From: Coprinopsis marcescibilis
Taxonomy: Eukaryota; Basidiomycota; Agaricomycetes; Agaricales; Psathyrellaceae
Assembly: GCA_004369085.1 (NCBI GenBank)
Contig: ML210314.1
Location: 11,300-68,650, forward strand
Reading direction: 5' to 3'
Length of the DNA: 57,351 bases
Below the pieces are notes generated by a model. The model was not told where the DNA came from, did not search any database, and saw nothing but the letters and a program-made list of their open reading frames with translations. Positions 46,554 through 57,080 of this stretch are shown one piece after another (the first letter of the stretch is position 1; every line of letters begins with the position of its first letter). The translations under genes and the position numbers were made by a program.

Positions 46554-48142
46554 ATGCCTCATGAGCCAAAAGCACGAAAGAATGTTGCGATTCCAGCCCC
46601 CTTGAGACACAAGACCCAGGAAGAACGCATTCACATGGCGATTCAAGCAATGCACAACTCTGGTTATCACAAAAATGGTCACACCAACCTCACCTACCGC
46701 CATACTGTAGAGCTGTTTGGGGTTCCTCGGAGTACCTTGGAGGATCGGTTCAAAGGAAAGACCAGGCCCGCACAGTTTGCCCATGAATCTCAACAGAAAC
46801 TTACACATTCCCAAGAGGAGGTGCTGTTGAAGTGGGCTAGACATATGTCAAGGTGTGGGATTCTGCTTACTTGAGCGTCAATTCGCAGCTATGCTGCTGC
46901 CATCTCTGGGAAGGACATTGGGCTTCACTGGGTGGACCACTATTTGGCATGTCAGAAGGATACTCTCAAGATTAAATGGACCCAGGCTCTTGAGAAATGC
47001 TGTGTGCAAGCATTGAACCCAACCACTGTGAAGGAGTTCTTTGATGAGCTCCTCCAGATTGTCGAGGAGTACAAGATTGATCCTTCCAACATGTAAAATA
47101 TGGATGAGAAGGAGTTCAGCTTGGTGTTGGTGGCTCCATTGCAGCAATCGTTGACTTGGATCTCAAGATGGCCTACAATGTAGAAGAAGGCAGCTGCAAG
47201 CATGTTACCATCCTGGAGACCACTTGCGCTGATGGCACCATCAATCACCCATCAGTCGTGTTCCAAGCAAAGCACATCAATCTCTGGTGGACCGAGTGAA
47301 ATCCCGATAATGCCAGGTATGCAAATTCATAATCTCCCATTTATGCTGTGAAATTGATCATGTATAGCGTGTCCTGCTCCCCTGCTGGATGGACTGACCA
47401 AGAGCTCAGCATGAAATGGCTGGAAAAAGATTTTCATCTGCAGACCCAGGCATGCAACAAGACCAACGGCTACTGTCTATTGATCCTTGATGACCATAAC
47501 TCACATTGCAGCTATCCCTTTGTTGCATTTGCTGAACGGCACTGCATTATCATTCTATGCCTACCCGCCCATACCACCCATGCGCTTCAACCATGTGATG
47601 TTGGGATCTTTGGCCTGCTCAACTCATGCTGGAAGAAGGTGGTGAATGAAGCAGCATGTAACAACATACCAATTACAAAGGAGAACTTCTTGGAGTTCTA
47701 TGCAAAGGCACGTGCTGAGGTGATGAAAACGACGACCATTGAGGCCATATTTGCAAAGACTGGCATTCACCCCTATAACCCCCAGGCTATTCCTGAAACT
47801 ATGTTTGAGCCATCAAAGAACACAAGTACGCAGGCCGTTCACCCTTTCAACTCAATCTCAGAGCTCCTCCAACCCACACCACACATCGACGATGCATCTA
47901 ATCAGCTTGCCGACACCATCAACAACCCCAGTGATGCGTTGTCAGCCCCTGTCGGCACTGCCTCCCAACCAGTATCTCAAGCCACAACCCCTCCTCTATC
48001 AGTGGTAGCAAACATATCTATTGGACATTGCGACAACAACATATCAACAGTGACATCCTATTCTATTGATACCACATCCACTATCTCCTACCCTTTCATC
48101 AGCATCCAGTGCAGCAGCTTCTCGTCAACATCCTACCCCTGA
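46554..48142 (+). pseudogene. pogo-type DDE transposase
   Basis: Start MPHEPKARKNVAIP. An HTH/CENP-B-like part follows (YRHTVELFGVPRSTLEDRFKG, SQEEVLLKWARHMSRCG). After TGA at 46872 it continues with IRSYAAAISGKDIGLHWVDHY and LNPTTVKEFFDELLQI, then TAA at 47094 in place of a Tyr codon before NMDEKEF (first catalytic Asp). A one-base shift at about 47110 leads to LGVGGSIAAIVDLDLKMAY and HVTILETTCADG, with another TGA near 47297. A probable intron lies at about 47317-47369. Then GWTDQELSMKWLEKDF, LLILDDHNSH (second Asp) and LPAHTTHALQPCDVGIFG (third Asp). Pro/Thr/Ser-rich tail. At least three stops and one shift inactivate it. Confidence 0.85.
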
Positions 48143-48169
48143 GCCTTTGTCTCAGCCAACACTTTCCTC

Positions 48170-49354
48170 TAATGCAGAGCACCATACCCCCATCCCAACC
48201 CCAGCTTTGTCGCACAGTACCACCTCTTTGACACATATCCCCAGAGCCCCCAATGCTCAAGCTCTTGCACAAGACATCCAGTTTACCCTCGTAGGCCTCC
48301 CAGACACACTCCACCACAAGGCAGGAAAGGAGGCTCTGCATAAGGAAAATAAGATTTTGCGGGAGCTGCTTGAGAAGGCAAGGCAAGAGCTGGAGGCGGA
48401 TCACACTCGGATCGTGTTGTTAGGAGTGGAAAATGCATACCTGCGCAAGCAGATCTTCCGTCGGAAGAAGAATCCTGCCCTACGAGAGTCCACTGGCGTA
48501 AGACACCTCACTTCTGAGGAGTCCATTACCAACTTGGCACACTGATTATGGGAGAGCCAGATGGAGGATGCCTTGCACAAGGCCAAACCATGGTTCAAAG
48601 CCATTCAGAAACGGTTTGCTGAGCTTGAATGAACTGAGAAGGCTGCAAAGAGTCAGCAGAAGAAGGCAGAGCTGGAGGAGGCACGGAGGCAAAAGATGGA
48701 GGTGGAGGAGGAGTGGAAGCGATTGGCAAGAGAGCTGAAAGAGGCGGAGAGGCAAGAGAAGGCTGCGGCTGCTGAAGCATTGAGGTTGGCGAAGGTGAAC
48801 GAGAAGAAGCGGAAGGGGGCGACAGCAGTGGCATCGAAGGTCAAAAAGGGTGCAGGGCGAGGGGGAAGGTAAATGTAGGTGCCCAGAACAAAGCACAAAA
48901 GGTGAGGGCAGCAGCGAAGTCAACTGGGAGTATTCAAGCAGGAGAGGACACGCTCGGCTTGCCAACACAAAGGGATATGGATGAGCGCACATCTCAGACC
49001 ACCAAAATCCCACACCAACCTCCAGATAGCCCCTCCAACCAGACCTCTTTGTTGCCTCCCGAGTCCCCTGTGGCCGATGTTGAGAGAGAGAGCGACGATT
49101 GTGATGCTGAAGTTGGCGTCGATGATCAGGCAGTTGAAGTGGTGGAGGGCGTTGCCATTGCTGCTTCTGACACCCCAGAGGGCGGGGACCAGCCCAAACT
49201 GAAACCAAGGCCAGTACCCAGGCGCAAGAACCATCAACCAGCGTTGATCTCACAGCAGGGAGCTGCTGAAGATGGGGATGGTGGTGGAGACTTGGGGCAG
49301 CGCACGGACCACACTACCTCCTTGTTGGATGATGACCCCTTCCTGATCCAATGA
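48170..49354 (+). pseudogene. C-terminal extension of the pogo-like element (coiled coil)
   Basis: Frames continue after the DDE domain: LHKENKILRELLEKARQEL and LRKQIFRRKKNPALREST (stop at 48543), then MEDALHKAKPWFKAIQKRF, TGA, TEKAAKSQQKKAELEEARRQ and a Lys/Arg/Glu-rich coiled coil to 48871, then an acidic frame ending DDDPFLIQ at 49354. Long coiled-coil tails occur in basidiomycete pogo proteins. Whether this was one protein or several is unclear. Confidence 0.5.
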
Positions 49355-49745
49355 TGAAACCCACCCAGAACGATGGGCAGGAAGCCTTAGATACACTGTG
49401 TCGCGATTATGAGCTGTTGTCCGGGATGGGTTGTAGTGGTAGTCGATGTAGATTGCGCGCAAGGCTCAAGAGCGATGGAAAGCCATGTTTGATCCTGTTT
49501 GTTTACTGGTGAGTCACCAGTGTCCAAAAGCCCAGTTGCCAAACTGAGCAAGGTAGTAGTGAGCTCTCCCTCGAAAAATATTCATAGGGCTCTGAGATAG
49601 CTCTTTAAAATTATGAGACTTGTGTCATTGGATAGACAACTAAATTTGCTGTCGAATGGTACCAAAATCATGCTATAGTTGTACATTGCTTCGGATGACG
49701 GCCTCAAATGCCATTGTTTGTCCAAGCACACCGTGAGAGACTGTA

Positions 49746-50044
49746 GTAGTTTTTTTATTTATAGTAAAGATAACAGAAGGAACTTATCGATAAATATTGA
49801 TAAGAGATAAGAAGTATATATTTAAACTTATACCATAGTTGGTAGTTGTACGATAGTTTCAATCTTGTTTCACTTTGTTCATACTTGATAGTTTACAAAT
49901 AAGACTTTTGTTAGTCTTCTCGTTGACTGATCGTCTTACTTGAAGAAACCTGAATACTCAATTGTCTTGACGTTTGCTTGTCTTGACTCAATCATACACT
50001 ATTGGCAAACAACTTAGGAGTATCTTTCACCTCGTGTCATAACA
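49746..50044 (+). repeat. 3' LTR, right part (299 bp)
   Basis: Continues the 5' LTR match (38619-38917) after the second TA copy (49744-49745). Ends GTGTCATAACA, followed by the target duplication CTCCC. Confidence 0.95.
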
Positions 50045-50285
50045 CTCCCTGCCTACTGCTACCTGAAGCTTAGCTTCTAAAGCTCCACATTGGGTGGTTG
50101 CTTCAGAGAGTTTCCTCTCAAAGTCATCCACTGATGCTGCAGAACCCTCGAGACAAACCTTCAGTTTAGCTGTTTCAGCTACCAAGGCCTCCATATCGTG
50201 CATGGCAGTAGCAGTGGCAGCTGCCAGGCCAGCATTTTCCCTTTTGGCCTTTTTTTCTCAGATATCTGGGCATGATGGGGTAATA
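50045..50285 (-). pseudogene. Upstream coiled-coil part of the split 'NEGALGSFR' gene
   Basis: Minus-strand frame: EKKAKRENAGLAAATATAMH, MEALVAETAKLKVCLEG, DDFERKLSEATTQCGALEAK, LQVAVGRE. It joins in frame to KQLADKCEALGKALHGERQ on the other side of the gypsy element (at 38429) once the 5 bp target duplication is counted once. Heptad-like charge spacing and Ala/Glu/Lys richness suggest coiled coil. Sequence beyond 50285 was not followed. Confidence 0.6.
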
Positions 50286-50800
50286 ACCTAAAATCCCATG
50301 AAATTAGAGCTATATTTGACAAATATATGATGATATCCATGTATTTTCAGAGATTTATACACACTTTTGGTATGAAAATTACTTGGAATGGGGCTTAGAG
50401 GTAAGTTGGAGTGTTAGAGGTTGGGTAAAAGTGGTGGAAGAGCAAAAGAAACCTTTAGAGGCCATGAGGTTTTGGCATGTCAAGCATGAAGTCCTTTGTT
50501 TACATATGTTTGTCTAGACCTTCTGGGGCTCATATTGTAAATGTATAACTTCCCTGCTACCAAACCATTAAGCCTGATCTAAGAGACAAAAACATGTGTC
50601 AGAGGGAGGGGAGCACTTCCTATGAACTCAAATATAAAAATAATGATATATACACAATTAAAATAGGAGATCAGTGCATTTTATGCAAGGGTTATGCTAC
50701 TACAGAAAGAAACAAATAAAGTAGCCCATAGGATCGATTCCTTGATTGGGATAGATTCAAAATGCTCTAAAAACGAAGGGAAACAGAGCTCTCCTTGAAT

Positions 50801-50879
50801 AGTTATGAACCCTTTAACATTTCTCCCTGCCAAAATCAGCTGGATTTTGGCAGGGAGAAATGTTAACAGGTTCATAACT
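50801..50879. repeat. Palindrome with 37 bp arms and a 5 bp loop
   Basis: Arms 50801-50837 and 50843-50879 are reverse complements with about two mismatches. The inner 22 bp (aacatttctccctgccaaaa and tc) match perfectly around the loop agctg. It could extrude as a cruciform or fold in RNA. Confidence 0.85.
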
Positions 50880-51089
50880 TGGTTCATTTTGCATGATAAA
50901 ATACAAGACAGTAGATTTCAAATCTAATACTATGTAAAAGTCCCTGTAACATGTTATCTCACCTCAAAGTGATGTGTTCCCAGGGATATATGTTGAAACA
51001 TGTCTGGTTTCAGGTTTTCAGGGCAGATCAAAATGCAGTGCCTAAATCACATGACCACCAGGCTTGCAGGGCTTGGTCACTCCCACTAT

Positions 51090-51165
51090 ATGGCATAGCG
51101 GTGACTATGCACTGCTGGCAGGTATGGCTGAAAACGGTAAGGTCTTGGGTTCAATTCCCAGCCCA
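51090..51165 (+). repeat. tRNA-derived SINE-like head (A and B boxes)
   Basis: TGGCATAGCGGTGACTATGC (51091-51110) resembles a Pol III A box and its D-stem pairs (GCAT/ATGC). GGTTCAATTCC at 51148-51158 fits a B box within a pairing T-arm (TTGGG/CCCAG). No acceptor stem or anticodon stem can be formed, so this is not a working tRNA gene but may be a SINE or tRNA relic. Confidence 0.5.
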
Positions 51166-52528
51166 GGTAAAGTCAAATAGATCAAGCAGCTGTCACTAGA
51201 TTAGATACCAAAATAGGTAGCAAAGTAAATAAGTAGATAGTTTAAATAAGTAGAAATAGAATATGAATAAACAGTGTGAGAAAAAAATACCAGAATATAA
51301 GAAAAAGAAAAGGCAATAACAGTTAAAACAGGGTAGGGGGTGGATAAATCTTCTTTTGCATTCTAACCATCAATAACTTGATCAAGCCATCGGCACTGTT
51401 CGATCTAGTTGGTCCAGCTAGATCAACCTGGCAAGTGTTCTTGATCTAGCAAGATCAAACCGCACAGTCTCAACTGGCTCAATTGGGTAGATCAAGCCCC
51501 TAGGAAATTTGCAATACAGCTGTTTCAGTTGGGATGCCTGTTGAATCTTGGCTTTTGTATGGGGCTTCAGGGGTTTGGTTTGGTTAGCAGGCTGTTCTCA
51601 AAGGTTGTACAAAATCTTCCTTTGTGAAGCTGGAGTAGCTTCATCGAGGTTGACATTGTCCTTAGAACACTTGGGAGGCATGGCTGTAAGCAAGAAACAA
51701 AGTTGGGAGCAGAAAATGACACTAGTTACGGCTCGCAACACAACCACCCAGGCCTCAGGGATTCACAGAATCTTCCAGTTACTGCAGTTACCATAATACT
51801 GGTACTGTTCCAGGACCTTCCTCCAATAGATGCCAGACAGTTTAACTCTTTGATAGGTTCTATGTAAACAAGTACATAGACCACCATGTAAATGCTGAGG
51901 TTATGCCTGAAGCAGTTGCGTTTGTTGCATTAGTGGTGCGTTAGGGTTCTTCTTGTTCATGGGCACCATTCTGACTGTTATAAACCCAGGTTCGACATGT
52001 TCCATCATTGAACTGAAGAGAGGTTCATTATTTGATGTGAGGGCACTTGACTAGCTCTGGTCATAAGTCAGACCAGTTGCAGGTAAATGTTGGGTTGTAG
52101 TTGAAGGTTCTGCTCTCCGTGCCAAGTACTCAGTGTTTCACAGAGGTGAGCAACATAAATTATCCATGTTTTGCTTAGGAACCCTGATATGATTGCTAAC
52201 TTCATTTACAAAGGGATCAATGTGAGTAATGTGGTGATTTGTGGTATCTTTGATGCAAAGGCTATTTGCATATATGCTGGTTGTTCCAATGGCGCCTGTA
52301 CCTCAATTCACCCAAGACGCCAAACTGGGCCACATTTATCCAGTGGTTGCTTCTTAGCCACCTGACAATTGCTTCACTTGGAACAGTCCAAAACTTCATT
52401 TTACACCATATGATGCAAGTCTAGGGGGATTTGGGTGAGACAAGTGTTCAATTACTGAATGTTGTCCTTGTATTCAACCAGAGACTCACCATGGAAATCT
52501 TCCATGGAAGGGGGGAAACAGGACATTC

Positions 52529-52848
52529 ATGGTACGTAACCTCCACTCATGTTTTATCATCATTGACAATCATAATTGACCTGAAATTGGTATTCTCCGG
52601 GTAATTCAGGCATTCCTCCTCCTCACCGCCACATCCCTGTTCAACGGTAATCATACGGCTTTAGCAAACAATGTCGACACAGTCGCCCGCGTGCAAGACC
52701 TTCCCAAGGCTATTGGTAAATGAGCACCCGATTAGATGCTGCATCATTTGTTAAGAAATGCCTGAACTCAGATTTGAGCGAGGTCCCTTCGCCATTCGAG
52801 CTTTCCAAAATCAGATGGCCTGCAAAAGGATTCATGTGCTTGTGTTGA
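52529..52848 (+). CDS. Possible tiny secreted protein
   Basis: An ATG at 52529-52531 is followed directly by a GTACGT donor. Splicing 52532-52609 joins it to GCATTCCTC.. and gives a signal-peptide-like N terminus, MAFLLLTATSLFNG. Exon 2 ends at 52715; after a second intron (52716-52771) a short exon runs to TGA at 52846-52848. Product about 61 aa, with ARVQDLPKAID in the middle and ending in FMCLC. The model rests only on splice sites and the hydrophobic start. Further introns or a longer product are possible, and another frame at 52979-53257 may belong to it. Confidence 0.3.
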
Positions 52849-53726
52849 TGGAGCTCAGAGAATCTGATGATATTTGACAGAGAGGCATCGATTGGTAACC
52901 CAGTGTATCACAGTAGATATGCTGGCTGTAGGGAGGCCTGATTGAGCTGTAATCAGTATTTTCTCAACGGAAGCCTCATTGGTAGCGTCTGAGCTTCAGG
53001 AGGACTTGGTTATATCAGTAGAACCTCTTGGCTCCCCGATGAAACGAGTGATACCATGCGAAGCAAGTGATCCGGCATCAGCGCCGTTTGAGCTTGGTGA
53101 AAGCAAAATTTTGGTCGACGTTTCAATGGTTTGCACTGAAGTCATCGCTTTCAAATTTCATGGCTCTCTGCTTTCAATTCGACACTCGCATTTATTCTTA
53201 TCACGCTACTCAGGACGATGTCACGACCTTGGAACAATGGAGATGGAAGTCGGGTGACTGGCGAAGACTGTCTGGTCTCACTCTGTACTGTGCAGTCGGG
53301 ATGTTGGATGAGTAGTGGATACTAGTTGTTATGGATCGCGGTGCGCTGTGTCGTGGTGGTGATGGAACCCGCGGACCACTGGGCTACCTACCTGTGCTTC
53401 AACTCAAAAATGGCTTCTTGCGAACTCAATCTCAACAAATGGCAAAAGTGGGGTCGAGGACTCTGAATCGAAGCAGCGGGATGTACTTTCTGGATTATGG
53501 AATTTCACGATAAGGAAGCTCAAGCAGGACCGACGACAACCATTGATATGCCCATCCCCATCGCCCTGGACTCGCGTAACCTGGCTTCTCGGACGGTGCT
53601 GTATCTCTCTGTCTGTTTTTTTTTTGTCGATTCATCGATCTCAGGTTCGGTACTTACAGAACAACAACCGAGCCGTATATGTACTTTCGAAAGCTCGTAT
53701 CTTCATACTCGCGCCTCCACACCCTG
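52849..53726. other. Region with weak coding signal
   Basis: A plus frame (52979-53257) reads MVASELQEDLVISVEPLGSP with PFELGESKILVDVSM, which faintly resembles PFELSKI of the preceding short gene. This might be a duplicate exon. No firm call. Confidence 0.25.
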
Positions 53727-55411
53727 CTATATCTGCGTTGCGATTGGCATTGGAGCACCACCAAATCCTTGTCCGCCCACAGCCAGGGGATCATAGTCCT
53801 TAGTCGCATCGCATTTGGTTATCGGCGTAGCTTTGGCAGGGCCCGGCTGTACAGGGTTACAGCCTGGGAGTGCTGGAAGGGCTGCAAAATAGGCAGCATT
53901 CATCAGCGTTTGTCGCAGGCCACCATATGGAAACTCACCTCCATCTACGGGTTCCCTCACCCTATTCTTCTGCACGCACCGGTTAATGCTCTCAATACTC
54001 TGGGATTTGAGGGTACGACATGGCCCTCCGTACGACGTGCACTGATCCATAGCCCGCTGTAGGGAATCGCCCTCCCAACCAAAGATGTAGTCCGCATGTT
54101 GCCCGTAACCGGTTCTATCGAAGGAACCAAATAGCCAGAAGCGAAGCAGAGGGAGATGAGAGACAAGGTTGTGAAGGTGGCATGAAGAAATTCAGAATTA
54201 GTGAGGTTGAACAGATTCAGCACTTACGGATCGCCATGGCTGAACAAGAACGGATTTGAAGCGCCTTCTTCCCAGAGGTGATTGAACTTTTTAGTGTCCC
54301 AGACTATTTCAATGAAGATCTGAGGCACGACGACGGGATGGGTTTCAGGGCACTGCTTCCCGCGTGTCGGGTACACCATGTGGCTCTGTTGCAGGAGTGA
54401 GGCGTTACACTGCATGGATGGCGAAGTAGGTGCTCAAGCGTACCTTGTGATCAGGCGTATCAAGATTAACACCGTCCCAACAGCTGCGACACACGAAAGC
54501 CGGAATCAGAGGCGAAACCGACCAAAAGCAAAGTTTTAACGCACTACGGGAAGAAGATTTCAGATCGCACACCACCTTTGCATGGATTCGTCGGTAGATG
54601 GCGCGTATCCGTCCCTGGGTCTGCTATAGGTCCTCCATTACCCTCGTCGGGGTTACCAAATCCAGCGTTTAGGCATCGGAAGCTAAGGTTCTGAGCTTCA
54701 AGGCTGGATGTGTTGTAGCTGCGTAGCGCCGGGTCGCCGACAATCATCCTGAATCCCTGTGCGTAACTTCATTCAGTATCCCGTCGCTTAAACGTCAATT
54801 CATCATCACGCACCTTGGGGAACGCTGTGACTTTGGCCGCGTTCTGGATATAGTATAGTGTCATCCCACCATTGGCGGGCCCAACCAGCTCTTCAGGGAT
54901 CTGTGGCACCCGTTCAAATGATCCGTTCTTGTGGCGGAAGTATAGGACAGCGGTCCAGTAGTTGGAGAGATCTTCTGTGAAGCTGCACGTGGTGCAGGTG
55001 GAGAGAGATGGGAGGTCGTTAGAGGGGCTCATTGTGATGTTGAATCTGCGGAATCATAGGTGAGAAGGCGGGAATTGCGGAGACTATATCATAACCTACG
55101 CGTTCTAAGCGACACCCCAGGGAGGATTGTAACGTAAGTATACGGCCCACTGTAGAAGATAAAACTGATGCTGACCCCTCCGACTATTTGGTGAACATGA
55201 GGCGATACAATCCCTGGCGTTACGAGCCTATTACATCATCCCTCATGGTTAGCACTGAGCTTTGTGGGTTCGATGGAAAGCTAACGTACGGATCAAATCG
55301 TTCAACAACCAGCTGCGAGCAAGGAAATCTAAGCAACGCATTCACGTAGCCCGCCAACGCTAAGCTCGAGGCTAGCGCCAGAAGCGAGCGACTGAGCGTG
55401 TCCCTGCGCAT
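53727..55411 (-). CDS. Secreted DUF1996-domain protein
   Basis: Start at 55411: signal peptide MRRDTLSRSLLALASSLALA, then the DUF1996 opening LRFPCSQLVVERFDP. Splicing (exon 1 ends 55290, exon 2 begins 55227) adds LVTPGIVSPHVHQIVGG. Later exons give NITMSPSNDLPSLSTCTTC, NYWTAVLYFRHKNGSFERV, VPQIPEELVGPANGGMTLYY, MIVGDPALRSYN, FRCLNAGFG, SHMVYPTRGKQCPETHPV, PQIFIEIVWDT, FLFSHGDPTGYGQHADYIFG and LQRAMDQCTSYGGPC. C-terminal tail about 80 residues. About six exons. DUF1996 proteins are extracellular fungal proteins of unknown activity, rich in Cys and aromatic residues. No lesion seen. The exon 2/3 join is uncertain. Confidence 0.88.
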
Positions 55412-56371
55412 ATCTGACTCTGAAGTGAGGCGAAGCCTGATGTTTCATTGCGAGCTACCACGAACCTCGACTATTTATGTAGATAGGAGTGGAAGAAGCC
55501 AAATTACATCGGGTAGAATACCCCAGCGGAAGGCAGCTCAACCATCCAATGAAATCCATTTAACCATAATTCGAACACCTCGAAAGGGACAAACATCCAA
55601 GGTTCGACCGACGTTAGTCCCGATCTCAATAAGCATGGGCAGTTAGGCGGCAGGACACTCCACATAGGCAGGCATGATACGTTGTTCAATTTCAGTTTGT
55701 TTGTCGCCTCAATTCGGGAAGTGGGTGTCTGGAAGTTGGAACATAGGACTAACGAAATAAAGAAGTGTGTCGAAGGCCATTGCTTCAAGTTTGCCACCCT
55801 CCTCGGAGTCTAGCTTTGTGAATGTCCAACCAAGCATGCACATACAACCGGAACGGTCAAGTCCCGGAGTCCCGCTTTAGGCAGGGGCATCGTCGGGAGA
55901 GGTTAGCAAAGCTGGGTTTGTGAGCTCCCTGCTAGAATTTATGGATCAGCAAGTCAGAATAAACCGCCCAGAGCGGTCTGGATATCATTGGTAGTGTCTG
56001 TGTAGACAAAGATAGGTTCTACATCAAGGTTGTAATCAACGAAGTTCAGGCACAGGGCCAGCTGTGTCCGATGCTGTGGTACTAAGTGTGTGCAATCTCA
56101 ATAGTCAGGTGTCTGTGCGTATTAATAGATCAGGGCAGGTGCGATCAGGATGAGGCTCTGTGGCAGGCGCTTAATCACGACAGGTGACATCGTCGTTACC
56201 CCACTCCTAAGGATTAAATGGCTCACATCCCAGGAGACCATTGTTTATGTTAAGGCTGATAGAAATCCTTGAACCTTATCGTCGTCGTATCACACGCCAC
56301 CAGCCAAGAGTATCATGATGTTAGATAAAAGACTGTCGACGAACATCCCTTGTTTCAATCTCGCTTCGACC
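55412..56371. other. Divergent intergenic region
   Basis: Between the DUF1996 gene (-) and the Cys-module gene (+). Should contain both promoters. No ORF with coding character. Confidence 0.35.
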
Positions 56372-57080
56372 ATGGCTCACAAATGCCTTTACATACTGCT
56401 TCTTTTTGCGCTTTCCCATTTTTCCTTTGCCGGGTTTGAGGACTTCAATGCACCATTGGCCGTTGTCAATACAGACACAATCGGATCGCTGCAGACACCC
56501 CTAGAGCGTCTGGCTCTAGAAGCTAGACAAACTGGGACGTGCTCTGCCGGACCGGGAGGACGTGAGTGATACTGCAGCTCAAGCGCTATATTCTCTTCTA
56601 CTGGATTGCTAACGCATTGTGCGGTCCAGCGGTCTGCAGTGCGACGACCTGTTGCGGTGCAGGTTATCGTTGCGTAAGATCTTCAAACACCAGGGTTCTC
56701 AACTGTCAGCTGATCGACTCTTGTCTGGTTGCGCTTGTACCAACTTCTACCAGTGTGGGACCGTGGGCTGCTGTCCCTCTGGCCAAACTGTTTGTGTATC
56801 CCCCTTTAGCGTTCCCATTCCCGATTGCTTATCTCTTAACAGTGTTTCATCGAAACTCGAGAGTGCTGTCCAGGAACTGCTCAGACATGCGTGGGTTGAA
56901 TATTTTCGGTGTGAATAAGAGGCTCACAACGTTGAACGTTGTCAGGGTGGAACTACCTGTTGTGTGGCTGGGTGTGTGCACTCGATACCAACTTTTGAAG
57001 GGGATATTAATGCTACATGTCGCCCTGTTGAGAGACTGGAAAGATGGAACGAAAACAATGTCGAATTGAGTCGTAGGTAG
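56372..57080 (+). CDS. Secreted protein with repeated Cys-Cys modules
   Basis: Five exons: 56372-56561, 56630-56673, 56754-56795, 56843-56890, 56946-57080; about 152 aa. Signal peptide MAHKCLYILLLFALSHFSFA, then a pro-like region, then four short Cys modules, each in its own exon: VCSATTCCGAGYRC, CGTVGCCPSGQTVC, CFIETRECCPGTAQTC and GGTTCCVAGCVHS, ending in a charged tail. The three introns between modules are phase 0 and abut a Cys codon. The CC-x-x-G-x-x-C pattern is like granulin-type or other small disulfide-rich secreted proteins of fungi. Function unknown; an effector-like or cell-wall role is possible. The start is chosen at the ATG preceding the hydrophobic stretch. An alternative is retention of intron 2. 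Confidence 0.7.

Larger units (their letters stand above)
45605..49743 (+). mobile_element. pogo/Fot-like DNA transposon inserted in the 3' LTR
   Basis: Flanked by a TA duplication (45603-45604 and 49744-49745). Termini are inverted and start with CAGT: CAGTGCATCATGG at the left, and CAGTCTCTCACGG as the reverse complement at the right. It encodes a CENP-B/pogo-type transposase in the plus direction plus a long C-terminal extension. Excising it restores a complete LTR. Length 4139 bp, long for a pogo element because of the tail ORFs. Confidence 0.9.
38430..50044 (+). mobile_element. Ty3/gypsy chromovirus-type LTR retrotransposon (interrupted by a pogo-like element)
   Basis: Two 488 bp LTRs (TGTTACACC..TAACA) flank gag, protease, RT, RNase H, integrase and a C-terminal chromodomain, in Ty3/gypsy order. 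The 5 bp target duplication CTCCC is at 38425-38429 and 50045-50049. A purine tract precedes the 3' LTR. Without the 4139 bp insert and its TA duplication the element is 7474 bp. More than 20 in-frame TGA codons, at least two frameshifts and a 35 bp duplication show it is dead. Confidence 0.95.
50286..52528. other. AT-rich non-coding region at the right edge of the repeat island
   Basis: Contains the palindrome and SINE-like head listed separately. No protein gene is supported. Confidence 0.35.

Noticed and set aside
51090..51165. Functional tRNA gene
   Set aside because: No acceptor or anticodon stem pairing could be found.
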